Shown piece after piece: positions 31,653 to 39,390 of a DNA stretch of 47,538 nt; the stretch's first letter is position 1; each line of letters begins with the position of its first letter. Location: assembly GCA_017452505.1 (NCBI GenBank), contig JAFTMI010000037.1:1-47538 (forward strand), in the 5' to 3' direction. Under the pieces are notes generated by a model. It saw only the letters and a list, made by a program, of their open reading frames with translations. It had not been told where the DNA came from and made no database searches. The translations under genes and the position numbers were made by a program. The DNA is from Oscillospiraceae bacterium (GTDB lineage: Bacteria > Bacillota > Clostridia > Oscillospirales > Oscillospiraceae).

Positions 31653-32642
31653 TTACATAGGAATATTCCTGCGGTAAGTACCGGTACATTCCAGGATGCT
31701 CTTTTGGCCGCATTGGGTCTTTTTCATCACGTACATCAGAACTTCTTGAGAATTCCTGTCCCGAATCCGCAGAATGTCCCCGCTCTTTACCCGAACGGCT
31801 GCAGGCACAGTCACTGTGCCGGGGGTATATCGCAGCGGGTTCAGATGCTCATACAGAACCCGGGCCAAGCCCTCAAAGGATTCATTGGGCACAACGGCCA
31901 TCAACTGATTGCCGGTGATCACATAGGCATTGCCACCGTTTCCGTAAATATAGCCTCTTTCCTTTCTGTCCGCGCGGATAACAATTTTATCGATTGCATG
32001 GGTCAAATAATCGCCGTGGGAAAAGGAATCTAAGAAAACAAACTTGTTATCTCCCTCCCAAACCGGCTCTTCTGCATCGGCGTACCACTCAAGTGAAATA
32101 TCTCCATCGGGGGTAGCCCGGCAAAACCGGCAGGATAGCTCTCCCACCCAGCGCATCAGCTTGCTGCCCGTGACATTGACCACAGTGAATCTATGCACCG
32201 GCCACTCACCGTTGGTAAAATACCCGGGCAACAGATGCACACCACATGCATCGCATACCATTTGGGCAAAGGTTTGCAATTTATAGGGCCATCCGTCCAG
32301 ATTATCCACCCACGTAGATAAATCTTTATCCAGCCAACGCAAGCGGTCATAGGCTGTGATAAGATAGCGGTTCGGACTGGTGTAAACGGCATCTTCCACC
32401 GTAAACACCCCCACCTGTTCCTGCGTACCAGCCTCGTCAACTTTGTAAAGGGTCAGCTCCGAATCAACGGGAATATGCAGCTTTCCATTGGGTGCCAGCA
32501 GTTCTGCTTCCAGCACAGTGGGGCATACCGCACCCGGATTCAGTATTTTGCCTTCATTTACCTTTTCGGTGAGCTTCAACTGGCAAATAATATCTCCCCC
32601 AATTCTCCTGCCGTCAGCCAGGACGATCAGATTTCTTTCCAT
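31653..32642 (-). CDS. Phage tail hub-like protein
   Basis: 329 aa, mostly beta-rich, with VGVFTVEDAVYTSPNRYLITAYDRLRWLDKDLSTW near residues 75-110 and NLDGWPYKLQTFAQMVCDACGV following. This resembles baseplate or tail-hub proteins of Firmicutes siphoviruses, which attach the fibre. It lies directly upstream of the fibre gene. The assignment is by pattern and position only. Confidence 0.6.
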   Translation of the reverse strand: MERNLIVLADGRRIGGDIICQLKLTEKVNEGKILNPGAVCPTVLEAELLAPNGKLHIPVDSELTLYKVDEAGTQEQVGVFTVEDAVYTSPNRYLITAYDRLRWLDKDLSTWVDNLDGWPYKLQTFAQMVCDACGVHLLPGYFTNGEWPVHRFTVVNVTGSKLMRWVGELSCRFCRATPDGDISLEWYADAEEPVWEGDNKFVFLDSFSHGDYLTHAIDKIVIRADRKERGYIYGNGGNAYVITGNQLMAVVPNESFEGLARVLYEHLNPLRYTPGTVTVPAAVRVKSGDILRIRDRNSQEVLMYVMKKTQCGQKSILECTGTYRRNIPM

Positions 32643-32654
32643 AAGATCGCCTCC

Positions 32655-33023
32655 TTAACAGGCGGTAATCCGGAAACGGTAATCCCGGAACTGGCCGTCA
32701 GCGGCGCAATGCCACAAAATACTGTGCTTGCTCCGGTAGGCTGTGATCTCCTGTTTGACACCGCTACAGGGAGATGTAAACCCAAAGGTAAAGGTATCTT
32801 TTTGACCAAATAACCCTTCCATATAGGCATACTCCTCCTGCGACAGCCGGGAATAGGAAAAGTCCCAGCTTTGGACATTGCGCCGCAGAACGTATCGGTG
32901 GTAATTGCCGTTTTCATCGTGACCAGAATCCGAGGACTCCATATCCTCTGCCAAAAACGCAAGATCTCCATCCGGCACCAAAACGGGTTTGCCATCAATG
33001 GTAAACAAATCCGTTGTTCGCAT
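32655..33023 (-). CDS. Phage distal-tail/adaptor-like protein
   Basis: 122 aa from the ATG at 33023 (GGAGG at 6 bases; the longer frame to 33044 lacks a site). RRNVQSWDFSYSRLSQEEYAYMEGLFGQKDTFTFGF is the recognisable stretch, as seen in small tail proteins placed before the hub in Clostridia phages. It overlaps the preceding gene by 29 bases. Confidence 0.6.
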   Translation of the reverse strand: MRTTDLFTIDGKPVLVPDGDLAFLAEDMESSDSGHDENGNYHRYVLRRNVQSWDFSYSRLSQEEYAYMEGLFGQKDTFTFGFTSPCSGVKQEITAYRSKHSILWHCAADGQFRDYRFRITAC

Positions 33024-33405
33024 ATAGCCCCTCCTTTGCGTCAATATCCTTACAGAAGTTAACTGCCAGCGTCACGGTACACAGACCGCAATTCAGCCGG
33101 GAAACTTCGTTGGCTTCGGCCTTCTTTATCTGCACTGCATTGGTCTGCTCGGTCAGCCAGTTTTCAAAGTCCAGCAGCCACTGGGCGCTGTCCTGCCCGG
33201 GCTGCATCCGATGATACAGGGTAAACAAGCACTGATACCGCACCTGCATATTTCCCAGCAGATCCACATACCGGTCCACCTCTGTAACTCCCCCGGGAAA
33301 CAGGCCGGAATTTCCCGGCCCGTCCTGGGTAAAATCCACAGGCAATTCCCCGTCAAAGCCGGGAAACCCCAGCAGGAATTGCCGCAGCTTTTCCAAAATT
33401 TCCAT
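32995..33405 (-). CDS. Phage tail-terminator or minor tail-like protein
   Basis: 136 aa. The central QVRYQCLFTLYHRMQPGQDSAQWLLDFENWLTEQT and a C-terminal beta strand region resemble tail-terminator proteins that close the head-tail junction. It lies between the connector and the distal-tail-like gene, where a normal siphovirus would go on to tail tube and tape measure; those are absent here. Identification is moderate. Confidence 0.55.
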   Translation of the reverse strand: MEILEKLRQFLLGFPGFDGELPVDFTQDGPGNSGLFPGGVTEVDRYVDLLGNMQVRYQCLFTLYHRMQPGQDSAQWLLDFENWLTEQTNAVQIKKAEANEVSRLNCGLCTVTLAVNFCKDIDAKEGLYANNGFVYH

Positions 33406-33711
33406 TTACTGCTTCACTCCCCGGTAAATATCCAGATAGATGGATGCCTTCTCGTAAAGCTCCCGGCTGAGGGATTGTCTTTCGCCGGACTTACTGCCGG
33501 AGAAAGACAGTTCCCCGCGACCGCGGCTCCACAAGGACTCCGCCATGGCGCATATAGCCATATTTTCTGCCGACCAGCCGGAAGACACAACCCGATATTT
33601 GCCTTTAAAGCACTCCAGCCACTGCCGGGCCTGGGCCGCCACACCGGAAAATGCCTTTTCCGGAATGGCGCTGCCCAGGTAATCATTCACATAGAACTCA
33701 TAATCCACCAC
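33406..33711 (-). CDS. Phage head-tail connector-like protein (gp6/gp15 type)
   Basis: 101 aa, mainly helical. EFYVNDYLGSAIPEKAFSGVAAQARQWL is typical of the first connector that docks under the portal. GTG start with GGAGG 8 bases upstream. It lies between the capsid gene and the terminator-like gene, as expected. Confidence 0.65.
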   Translation of the reverse strand: MVDYEFYVNDYLGSAIPEKAFSGVAAQARQWLECFKGKYRVVSSGWSAENMAICAMAESLWSRGRGELSFSGSKSGERQSLSRELYEKASIYLDIYRGVKQ

Positions 33712-33728
33712 AGGCAGCGCCTCCCTTA

Positions 33729-34679
33729 TCAGTTAGCGGCGATGGCGATGTCCTTGAGGACAGCAGCCTTCAGGGTGTTCTTCAGCACAACACCTGCCAC
33801 CAGCTCCACCTCACCGGTCTTCACAGCGCCGGGGGCGTTCAGGTCGGGCAGATACGCCTGGATCACACCGTCACCCATGGGAGAAATGCCGTGGAAACCA
33901 TCCAGACCCAGGGAAACCGCGTAAATGGCGGTCTTTCCAGCCTCGGTGGCTACCACATCTTCTACGGTCTCGCCGTTGTAGAACTGACCCATATCCACCA
34001 TGGGCACACCGGCATAGGTCTCCACCGTGCGGCCGAAATCGTCCTGGGTGCGCTCATAGTAACCGGCGCGGCGGGCGATGGAACGCAGCTTTACCAGCAT
34101 GGAGCGGTTCATCAGCAGCATGGAGGGCGTGCCGTCCAGAATGCTGATGAAGCTGTCCATCTCGTCCAGGAATGCGTTGTAGTTCTCGTCCAGTTCGTCG
34201 GAGGTCTTCAGGCTGACAGCACTGGTCAGCTCATTGGCAGTGCCGCTCAGCAGCTTCTTGAGGCCGTCAAAAGTGCCCTCATCGCTGGTGCCGTTAATGA
34301 CCAGGTTGTGGAAATAATTGGCGGTTGCCTTGATCTTCTGCTCCGCCTGGAAAGCCATCTCATTGGCTGCGCCGGCGGTATTCTGGATCACACGGTCCAT
34401 CTGGAATGCGCCGCCCATAATGATCGCATTGGCGGTCTTCTTTTCCTTCTTGGCTTCGCCGGGGGTGTACTCACCGCCCACAGTACGCACTGCTGCGGTG
34501 GAGGGGGACTTCAGCTGAATGTAGCCGTAAGTCAGAGTGCTGCCGCCGGTGCCGGGAGAGATGACATTGTCAAACACCATCTGATCCAGCAACAGGCTGC
34601 TGCGGCGGAACATATCCACGATCTGCTGATCGACCTTATCCGCCATACCGATTTTTGCTTCTGCTAATGTAATTGCCAT
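33729..34679 (-). CDS. Phage major capsid protein
   Basis: 316 aa of the HK97-fold type. Features are the N-terminal helix, the beta strand region around GGSTLTYGYIQLKSPSTAAVRTVGGEYTPGEAKKEKK (extended arm), the spine-helix-like part, and the LDGTPSMLLMNRSMLVKLRSIARRAG segment followed by the A-domain. No prohead protease is in the cluster, in keeping with a gp20-type scaffold system. Host-like codon use and intact frame. Confidence 0.8.
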   Translation of the reverse strand: MAITLAEAKIGMADKVDQQIVDMFRRSSLLLDQMVFDNVISPGTGGSTLTYGYIQLKSPSTAAVRTVGGEYTPGEAKKEKKTANAIIMGGAFQMDRVIQNTAGAANEMAFQAEQKIKATANYFHNLVINGTSDEGTFDGLKKLLSGTANELTSAVSLKTSDELDENYNAFLDEMDSFISILDGTPSMLLMNRSMLVKLRSIARRAGYYERTQDDFGRTVETYAGVPMVDMGQFYNGETVEDVVATEAGKTAIYAVSLGLDGFHGISPMGDGVIQAYLPDLNAPGAVKTGEVELVAGVVLKNTLKAAVLKDIAIAAN

Positions 34680-34685
34680 AATTAT

Positions 34686-35165
34686 TTACTTCCTTTCAAA
34701 TTTTTCAAGTAATGCGCCTGCCAAGGTGGCAGGACCTTTGTTTTCCTGCGGTGCTGCTGCACCTGTGCCCCTTGCGTAAGGGGGCGGGGTCTCCGTTTGG
34801 AATAAGTAGCTACATTCCTGCTTCAAGGTCTGCAGCGTCTCTTCCAAAGCGGTCTGCTGATTTTCGCTGGCTTTCAGGGCATCCACATCCAAAAGGGCGG
34901 TGATGGCCTTGGCATTGCGGCCCTTTGCCGCCAGAATTGCCTTTTCCAGATTGTGACCGAAGACCACGCTTTGAAGTTCCTCCCGGTGAGCAGTCAACGC
35001 CTGGTTATACTTCTCCTCCCAAGCGCCTGCCGCGCCGTCAAGCTCTGCAAAGCGAGCCTTTACGGCCTCAATATCCCGTCCGTTCTCCGCCATAATGGCA
35101 TCGATGACCTCTTTGGGCAGAGGGCTTCCCTCCACCTGTAATCCCTGCAAAAATTCTCGTTTCAT
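34686..35165 (-). CDS. Phage scaffolding protein (gp20 type)
   Basis: 159 aa from the ATG at 35165 (AAGGAG at 6 bases). An acidic coiled-coil middle (about 35-70) is followed by ILAAKGRNAKAITALLDVDALK, the recognised motif of the phage minor-structural GP20 scaffold family. A Pro/Gly-rich tail follows. It lies directly before the capsid gene as usual and would template capsid assembly. Confidence 0.8.
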   Translation of the reverse strand: MKREFLQGLQVEGSPLPKEVIDAIMAENGRDIEAVKARFAELDGAAGAWEEKYNQALTAHREELQSVVFGHNLEKAILAAKGRNAKAITALLDVDALKASENQQTALEETLQTLKQECSYLFQTETPPPYARGTGAAAPQENKGPATLAGALLEKFERK

Positions 35166-35351
35166 ACATTCTCCTTTCCTATGCTTTTGTACGGGGTCGC
35201 ATCCCGATCGTTTTGGCCTTTTTACGCCGGCCAAGGCATATAAAAAAGCAGCCTCCCGACTGCTTCCTTAACAGATTGAATTACTTCCTACCGCTGCACA
35301 CCAAAACGAAAAACCTTAAACCGCACCTCCAGCAATGCGCCCGGAGGGGTA

Positions 35352-35405
35352 CATAGGGGAGGGGCGGTTCGCAAGCGGGAGTTGCGGCTCAGCCCCTCCC
35401 CTATG
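35352..35405. repeat. Long palindrome with 14-bp perfect arms
   Basis: CATAGGGGAGGGGC (35352-35365) and its complement (35392-35405) enclose 26 bases. The TAGGGGAGGG core is shared with 6325-6359. It is inserted in the portal-scaffold gap of the phage-like cluster. Confidence 0.8.
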
Positions 35406-35417
35406 GCGCATTCTTTG

Positions 35418-35447
35418 GGTACTTTCTTGGCGAAACAAGAAAGTACC
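35418..35447. repeat. Palindrome with 12-bp perfect arms at the portal stop codon
   Basis: GGTACTTTCTTG and CAAGAAAGTACC around six bases, ending one base before the portal stop codon on its 3' side. Same element as the neighbouring palindrome or a partner of it. No T run follows. Confidence 0.8.
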
Positions 35448-35448
35448 A

Positions 35449-36738
35449 TTAACTCGGCATCAGTTTTTCCCGGATGGTTTTATCATCTGCATCGGCCATA
35501 CCGAACCGCCAGGCAAGGGCCACTTCCGGCTTCAGGATGCCCCGGGAAACCATTTCCATATAATCCGCCCAGGTCTTCTCCTGGTCGTAAAGGACACCGT
35601 TGCCCCAGTCAAAGCGAACCTTACCCAAATCCCGGCAAGGCAGCCCGTAAAGCTCAGCAAGCTGACCGCACAGGGCCATCACTTCCTCCACCGCGCTCTG
35701 CCAAATATGCTGAAAATCCAACACCGTCAGAGAATACTCCATGGCGCTGGCGGTGATCTCCGTGGCAGTCCGGTCATCCATATTGGTGTCGGAAATCATA
35801 CCCCGGCGCAAGCCCAAAAGGGTCTCCAAATTCCGCAGATATTCCTGTTTTCGGGCAAGATAAGATCCCTCCCGCAATTGAGGAGAAAACACTGTCAGTC
35901 CCACCCGTTCGGGATCATCATCCAAGCCCACGAACAGATGATCCTGCAGACCCTGCTCTGCGTCCAGCAGATCCCGGGAGGCAAACACCCGGCTCTCGCC
36001 CCGCTCAAATTCTCCGTTCATTTGGGCTTCGTTGCGGTCAATGTTGCGGATCAGACCCTCAGCGGGGGCATATACCGCCACGCCGTCGTTGGAGCCGTCC
36101 ACACAGTTGAGCATAGGCAGTTTCATCGTCACCAGGCCCACAGAACCCACAGGCTTTTCAAATCGGTAGCTTTCCGCCAAATTGCTGTAAGCCGGAACAT
36201 TCTTAAGAGGCACTTCCGCGCCTAAATTCCGGCTGTCGCCACTGCGATAGAGCTTGTTTTGAATGGTGAGATACCCTTCCGCATCCACGCTTCTGCGCTC
36301 GAGCAGCGTGTAATAGGCATTACCCCATACACTTTTCTCCACCAAACCCATATCCGTGGGCCGACCTGCCCCATCGGCGCTAAAGATCAGCGCTCTGTTC
36401 CGGGGAACCAGGGTAAAGGAAAACCCCGTCCCGGTAGGACAGGGCTTGATGTAACAGCTGCCACCAACCAGCGCCAACTGCATGGCGATCCGTTTCTTCT
36501 CGTCTAAGCTTTTCAGAACACGCTGCCCCAAGGGGGTATCTGCCTCCACCTTGTACTCACCGAATACCGACTTTACCAGCTTATTCACCACAGTATAGGG
36601 AATCCGCTGGCATGGGTCTGTATGCTCCGTGGCTGTGCTTTCATAGTACATCTGAAACCATCGCTCGATGGCCTTGCGCATGGCGCTGCTGGTTTTATCC
36701 GCAGCACCAAAGGCCTGCTCATAATTGTAAATACTCAT
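35449..36738 (-). CDS. Phage portal protein (SPP1 gp6-like)
   Basis: 429 aa. The dodecameric portal forms the DNA channel at one capsid vertex. Recognisable parts are the N-terminal IPYTVVNKLVKSVFGEY, the central beta region, and the crown/stem part with YLRNLETLLGLRRGMISDTNMDDRTATEI, a portal-family motif, plus the C-terminal WGNGVLYDQEKTWADYMEMVSRGILKPE. GGGGAGGTG precedes the ATG. It overlaps the previous small gene by 4 bases. Confidence 0.85.
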   Translation of the reverse strand: MSIYNYEQAFGAADKTSSAMRKAIERWFQMYYESTATEHTDPCQRIPYTVVNKLVKSVFGEYKVEADTPLGQRVLKSLDEKKRIAMQLALVGGSCYIKPCPTGTGFSFTLVPRNRALIFSADGAGRPTDMGLVEKSVWGNAYYTLLERRSVDAEGYLTIQNKLYRSGDSRNLGAEVPLKNVPAYSNLAESYRFEKPVGSVGLVTMKLPMLNCVDGSNDGVAVYAPAEGLIRNIDRNEAQMNGEFERGESRVFASRDLLDAEQGLQDHLFVGLDDDPERVGLTVFSPQLREGSYLARKQEYLRNLETLLGLRRGMISDTNMDDRTATEITASAMEYSLTVLDFQHIWQSAVEEVMALCGQLAELYGLPCRDLGKVRFDWGNGVLYDQEKTWADYMEMVSRGILKPEVALAWRFGMADADDKTIREKLMPS

Positions 36739-36920
36739 TTTTCACCTCCCCGGCTGCGCCCTACCGCCCGCAGGCCTGTCTTTAACCCCCGGGCATAGGC
36801 ATCCAGCCGATCAACTTCTTGCTGAAGGGCCTGGTTTTCCTGCTTCAACTGCCGATTTTCCCGCAGCACGGTTTCTTTGGCCCACATAGGCAGGAATTTA
36901 TTCACCAGATAATTCTTCAT
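36735..36920 (-). CDS. Small coiled-coil protein between terminase and portal
   Basis: 61 aa. A hydrophobic start (NYLVNKFLPMWA) is followed by a heptad coiled coil (ENRQLKQENQALQQEVDRLDAY) and a basic tail. It begins inside the end of the large terminase gene with GGAGG 8 bases ahead, and its stop overlaps the portal start, so it is probably translated. Function unknown. Confidence 0.6.
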   Translation of the reverse strand: MKNYLVNKFLPMWAKETVLRENRQLKQENQALQQEVDRLDAYARGLKTGLRAVGRSRGGEK

Positions 36921-38148
36921 TGCTTCTTCCTCCATTGTTTCGTCGTTTGCGCCCCAATACCGTGGCGCAGAAATAGCGGATATCGTCCATTGCGTGATCG
37001 TTTTCTTTCTGCACACGATCGATTTGTCCGTCTTCTTCCCAGCGATACAGGGAAAATTCCCGGATGGCATCCTTGCAGCAAGGGGCAAATTGCAAGCACC
37101 CCTCCCGGAGCAGCGACCCCACCAATCGGATACCGGAGAGCACTTCGTTTCTCGCTTTCCGGACAGAGAACCGTCTGTGAGCGCGGATCGTGGCAATAAA
37201 CGATGCCGCCGAAGGGTCTACCACCACAAATTCCACCGGCAAGCTTCCGGCAAGGTGCTCCAGCTCCCGGTAGTACTCCTCGTCTGTGAGCATTTTCCCG
37301 CTGTCCCGGCCGCTGTGGTAAAATTCTCTTATTCGCACCGCCCGGCCATCTGATACGCACCAAAGGCCCGCAGAAAAGGGATTTCTTGTGCCGTAGTCCA
37401 CGGAAATGTAGTACCGGCCGTTTTGGGGGATATCCTTTGTAATATGCCGCTGGGGCTCAAACTCGTATACCAGCCCCTCCGCCATACACCATTGCCCCAG
37501 AATATACCGCCGATAGAATACGCCTGTGTACATTGCCTCGTACCGGGCGCGGATTGCCGGATCAAGCCCCGGATTGTCCGCCATCGTGAAGTGCAGATGG
37601 AGCAGGTTTTTCTGCTGGGCTTTTTGAATCCATTCTTTATAGAGCCAGTGCTCCGGCCCTTCCGGATTACAGTTAAACCACAGCTTCGACCCCGCCACCG
37701 AACACCGGGCGCAGGCCTGCTCCACAAAGGACCTGGGCATCAGCGCTACCTCATCCAGCAGCACCCCCGCTAAAGTAATACCTTGGATCACCTTATAGGC
37801 GCTTTCGTCCTGACCGCCAAAGAGATAATAGGTATTGCTTCTTCCCGTCCGGTCAGTAACCACCAGCTTATTTTCGCTGCGGTTTTCCCGAATCTGTACC
37901 ACACCCCCCAGCCACGCCGGGAGATTGCCGATGATATTCCGCCGCAACGCGCCGATGGTCCTGCCGCACAGGCCAAAACAGTACCCATCAAAGCAGGTCA
38001 TGCTCCACAGAAAAAAACCGGTCACCATACTTAAGGTCTTTCCCGAACGGATAGCGCCGTCGCAGATGATACCCTCCCGCTCCTTGAGCTTCGGTCGATT
38101 CCACCAGGTCATTGCCAACAGCTGCCGCTTACTGAAGCTCTGATACAT
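36898..38148 (-). CDS. Phage terminase large subunit
   Basis: 416-aa DNA-packaging motor. Walker A GAIRSGKT is at residues 31-38, Walker B VLLDE ends at D132-E133, and a coupling region is near WFNCNPEGPEHW. The C-terminal RNase H-like nuclease has YISVDYGTRNP and FVVVDPSAASF as acidic strands. All motor and nuclease motifs appear intact. The ATG at 38148 is used because it overlaps the small subunit by 20 bases with GGAGG upstream; the frame up to 38223 lacks a site. Confidence 0.9.
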   Translation of the reverse strand: MYQSFSKRQLLAMTWWNRPKLKEREGIICDGAIRSGKTLSMVTGFFLWSMTCFDGYCFGLCGRTIGALRRNIIGNLPAWLGGVVQIRENRSENKLVVTDRTGRSNTYYLFGGQDESAYKVIQGITLAGVLLDEVALMPRSFVEQACARCSVAGSKLWFNCNPEGPEHWLYKEWIQKAQQKNLLHLHFTMADNPGLDPAIRARYEAMYTGVFYRRYILGQWCMAEGLVYEFEPQRHITKDIPQNGRYYISVDYGTRNPFSAGLWCVSDGRAVRIREFYHSGRDSGKMLTDEEYYRELEHLAGSLPVEFVVVDPSAASFIATIRAHRRFSVRKARNEVLSGIRLVGSLLREGCLQFAPCCKDAIREFSLYRWEEDGQIDRVQKENDHAMDDIRYFCATVLGRKRRNNGGRSNEELSGE

Positions 38149-38464
38149 CACAGGTATCCACCTCCTGTCCGGTTGCTTGCAGGATCGCCTCCAGCAGATT
38201 GTTTTCTTTTTCTTCCCGGGCATCCGCCCCTTCGAACAGACCTAAGTACTTCCCCAGCAGTTCCAACGCTTTCATTTTGTCGTAAAACTTCACCTTGATG
38301 CCGGTGGTGGATTTTTCTACAGATGCAACCGCCGCCCGCTGCCGGGGCTTCAAATCCTCCCGCAAACGGATCTGTCCGTCCTCCACCACCAAAAGATCCG
38401 GCGCTCGTGCAAAGGCAATGGCCGCCAGCTCGTTTATGATTTTCTCCGGTGATATCTTTGCCAT
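38129..38464 (-). CDS. Phage terminase small subunit-like protein
   Basis: 111 aa, first gene of the cluster. The N-terminal part has helices with ELAAIAFARAPDLL. DLKPRQRAAVASVEKSTTGIKVKFYDKMKALELLGKYLGLFEG is the recognisable terminase-small-subunit pattern. It would recognise DNA for packaging. GAGGATC precedes the ATG. Confidence 0.78.
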   Translation of the reverse strand: MAKISPEKIINELAAIAFARAPDLLVVEDGQIRLREDLKPRQRAAVASVEKSTTGIKVKFYDKMKALELLGKYLGLFEGADAREEKENNLLEAILQATGQEVDTCDVSELQ

Positions 38465-38491
38465 GATCCTCTAAGCATCCTCCCCTTTCCA

Positions 38492-38524
38492 TAAAAATAA
38501 CGAAGTACCTGCGGGTACTCCGTT
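38492..38524 (-). terminator. Terminator-like hairpin upstream of the phage-like cluster
   Basis: On the minus strand AACGGAGTACC and GGTACTTCGTT pair around CGCA (one G-U) and are followed by ATTTTTAT. It lies between the likely start of transcription (TATGCT at 38555-38560, without a good -35) and the first gene, so it would have to be passed for late expression. Confidence 0.6.
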
Positions 38525-38663
38525 TCGCGTCTTGCGTCTGCTGTTGGCATACACAGCATACCACAGTTTTTACAGAAAGTCTTCTCGTTTTTTTATCAAC
38601 CTTTTGAGATTGCAATTTGCCCCGTCACTGTGCTATAATAGATTCAATTCTAAGAAAGGCGCG

Positions 38664-39353
38664 ATGTCCATGGCAAAGAAAGTCCGCAAAAACTTAACAA
38701 AGTGCCTGCTGTGGCTTTTTATTTTGGCCCTTTTGGTTGTGGCCATTCCCGTGGGCATCAACGATTGGGTGATCCAAAGCACCGCTTCCCGGATCGTCAC
38801 AGTTGAGAAAGCGACCGCACTGCAGGATGTGGAATGCATTGTGGTTTTGGGCTGCGCTGTCCGCCCCGACGGCACACCCAGCCCCATGCTTGCCGAACGG
38901 CTTGATCGGGGCGTGGAACTGTACGAAAACGGCGCTGCGCCCAAGCTGCTGATGAGCGGTGACAACGGCCAGGTAGAATACAACGAAGTGGTCACAATGG
39001 GTAATTACGCTTTGGAAAAAGACATCCCCTCCCAAGATATCTTTTTAGATTATGCAGGCTTTTCTACCTATGAAAGTATGTACCGGGCCAAAGAGATCTT
39101 CCAAGCTAAGAAGATTCTCATCGTCACCCAAAAATACCACCTCCACCGAGCCTTGTACATTGCCCACGCAATGGGTCTGGATGCCTACGGTGTTGCCTGC
39201 GATACTCAGGTCTATGCCGGGCAAACCAACCGGGATATCCGGGAGATTTTGGCCCGGAACAAGGACTTCCTTACATCCATCTTCAAACCCAAGCCCACCT
39301 ATTTGGGCGACCCCGTTCCCGTCAGCGGCCCGGGTAATTTTATCATAGAATAA
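38664..39353 (+). CDS. SanA/YdcF-like DUF218 membrane protein
   Basis: 229 aa. A basic start and one membrane segment (about 13-36) lead to an extracytoplasmic DUF218 domain: VECIVVLGCAVRPDGTPSPMLAERLDRGVELY, KLLMSGDNG, and TQKYHLHRALYIAHAMGLDAYGV. Members (SanA, YdcF, ElyC) affect envelope integrity; the chemistry is unproven. The promoter has TATAAT at 38635-38640 with TTGCAA 18 bases before. The start may be 38664 or 38670. Confidence 0.85.
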   Translation: MSMAKKVRKNLTKCLLWLFILALLVVAIPVGINDWVIQSTASRIVTVEKATALQDVECIVVLGCAVRPDGTPSPMLAERLDRGVELYENGAAPKLLMSGDNGQVEYNEVVTMGNYALEKDIPSQDIFLDYAGFSTYESMYRAKEIFQAKKILIVTQKYHLHRALYIAHAMGLDAYGVACDTQVYAGQTNRDIREILARNKDFLTSIFKPKPTYLGDPVPVSGPGNFIIE

Positions 39354-39354
39354 C

Positions 39355-39390
39355 AAAACCGCCATCCCGGTTGGGATGGCGGTCATTTTT
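39355..39390. terminator. Bidirectional terminator
   Basis: ACCGCCATCCC and GGGATGGCGGT around GGTT, between convergent sanA-like and aminotransferase genes; it runs into the aminotransferase stop codon. Confidence 0.9.

Larger units (their letters stand above)
35166..35448. other. Non-coding gap inside the phage-like cluster
   Basis: A 283-bp gap in an otherwise tightly packed operon. It holds the two long palindromes listed separately and a weak minus-strand terminator-like hairpin at 35242-35265 (AAGCAG/CTGCTT, then T6) upstream of the scaffold gene. I see no gene in it. Confidence 0.7.
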
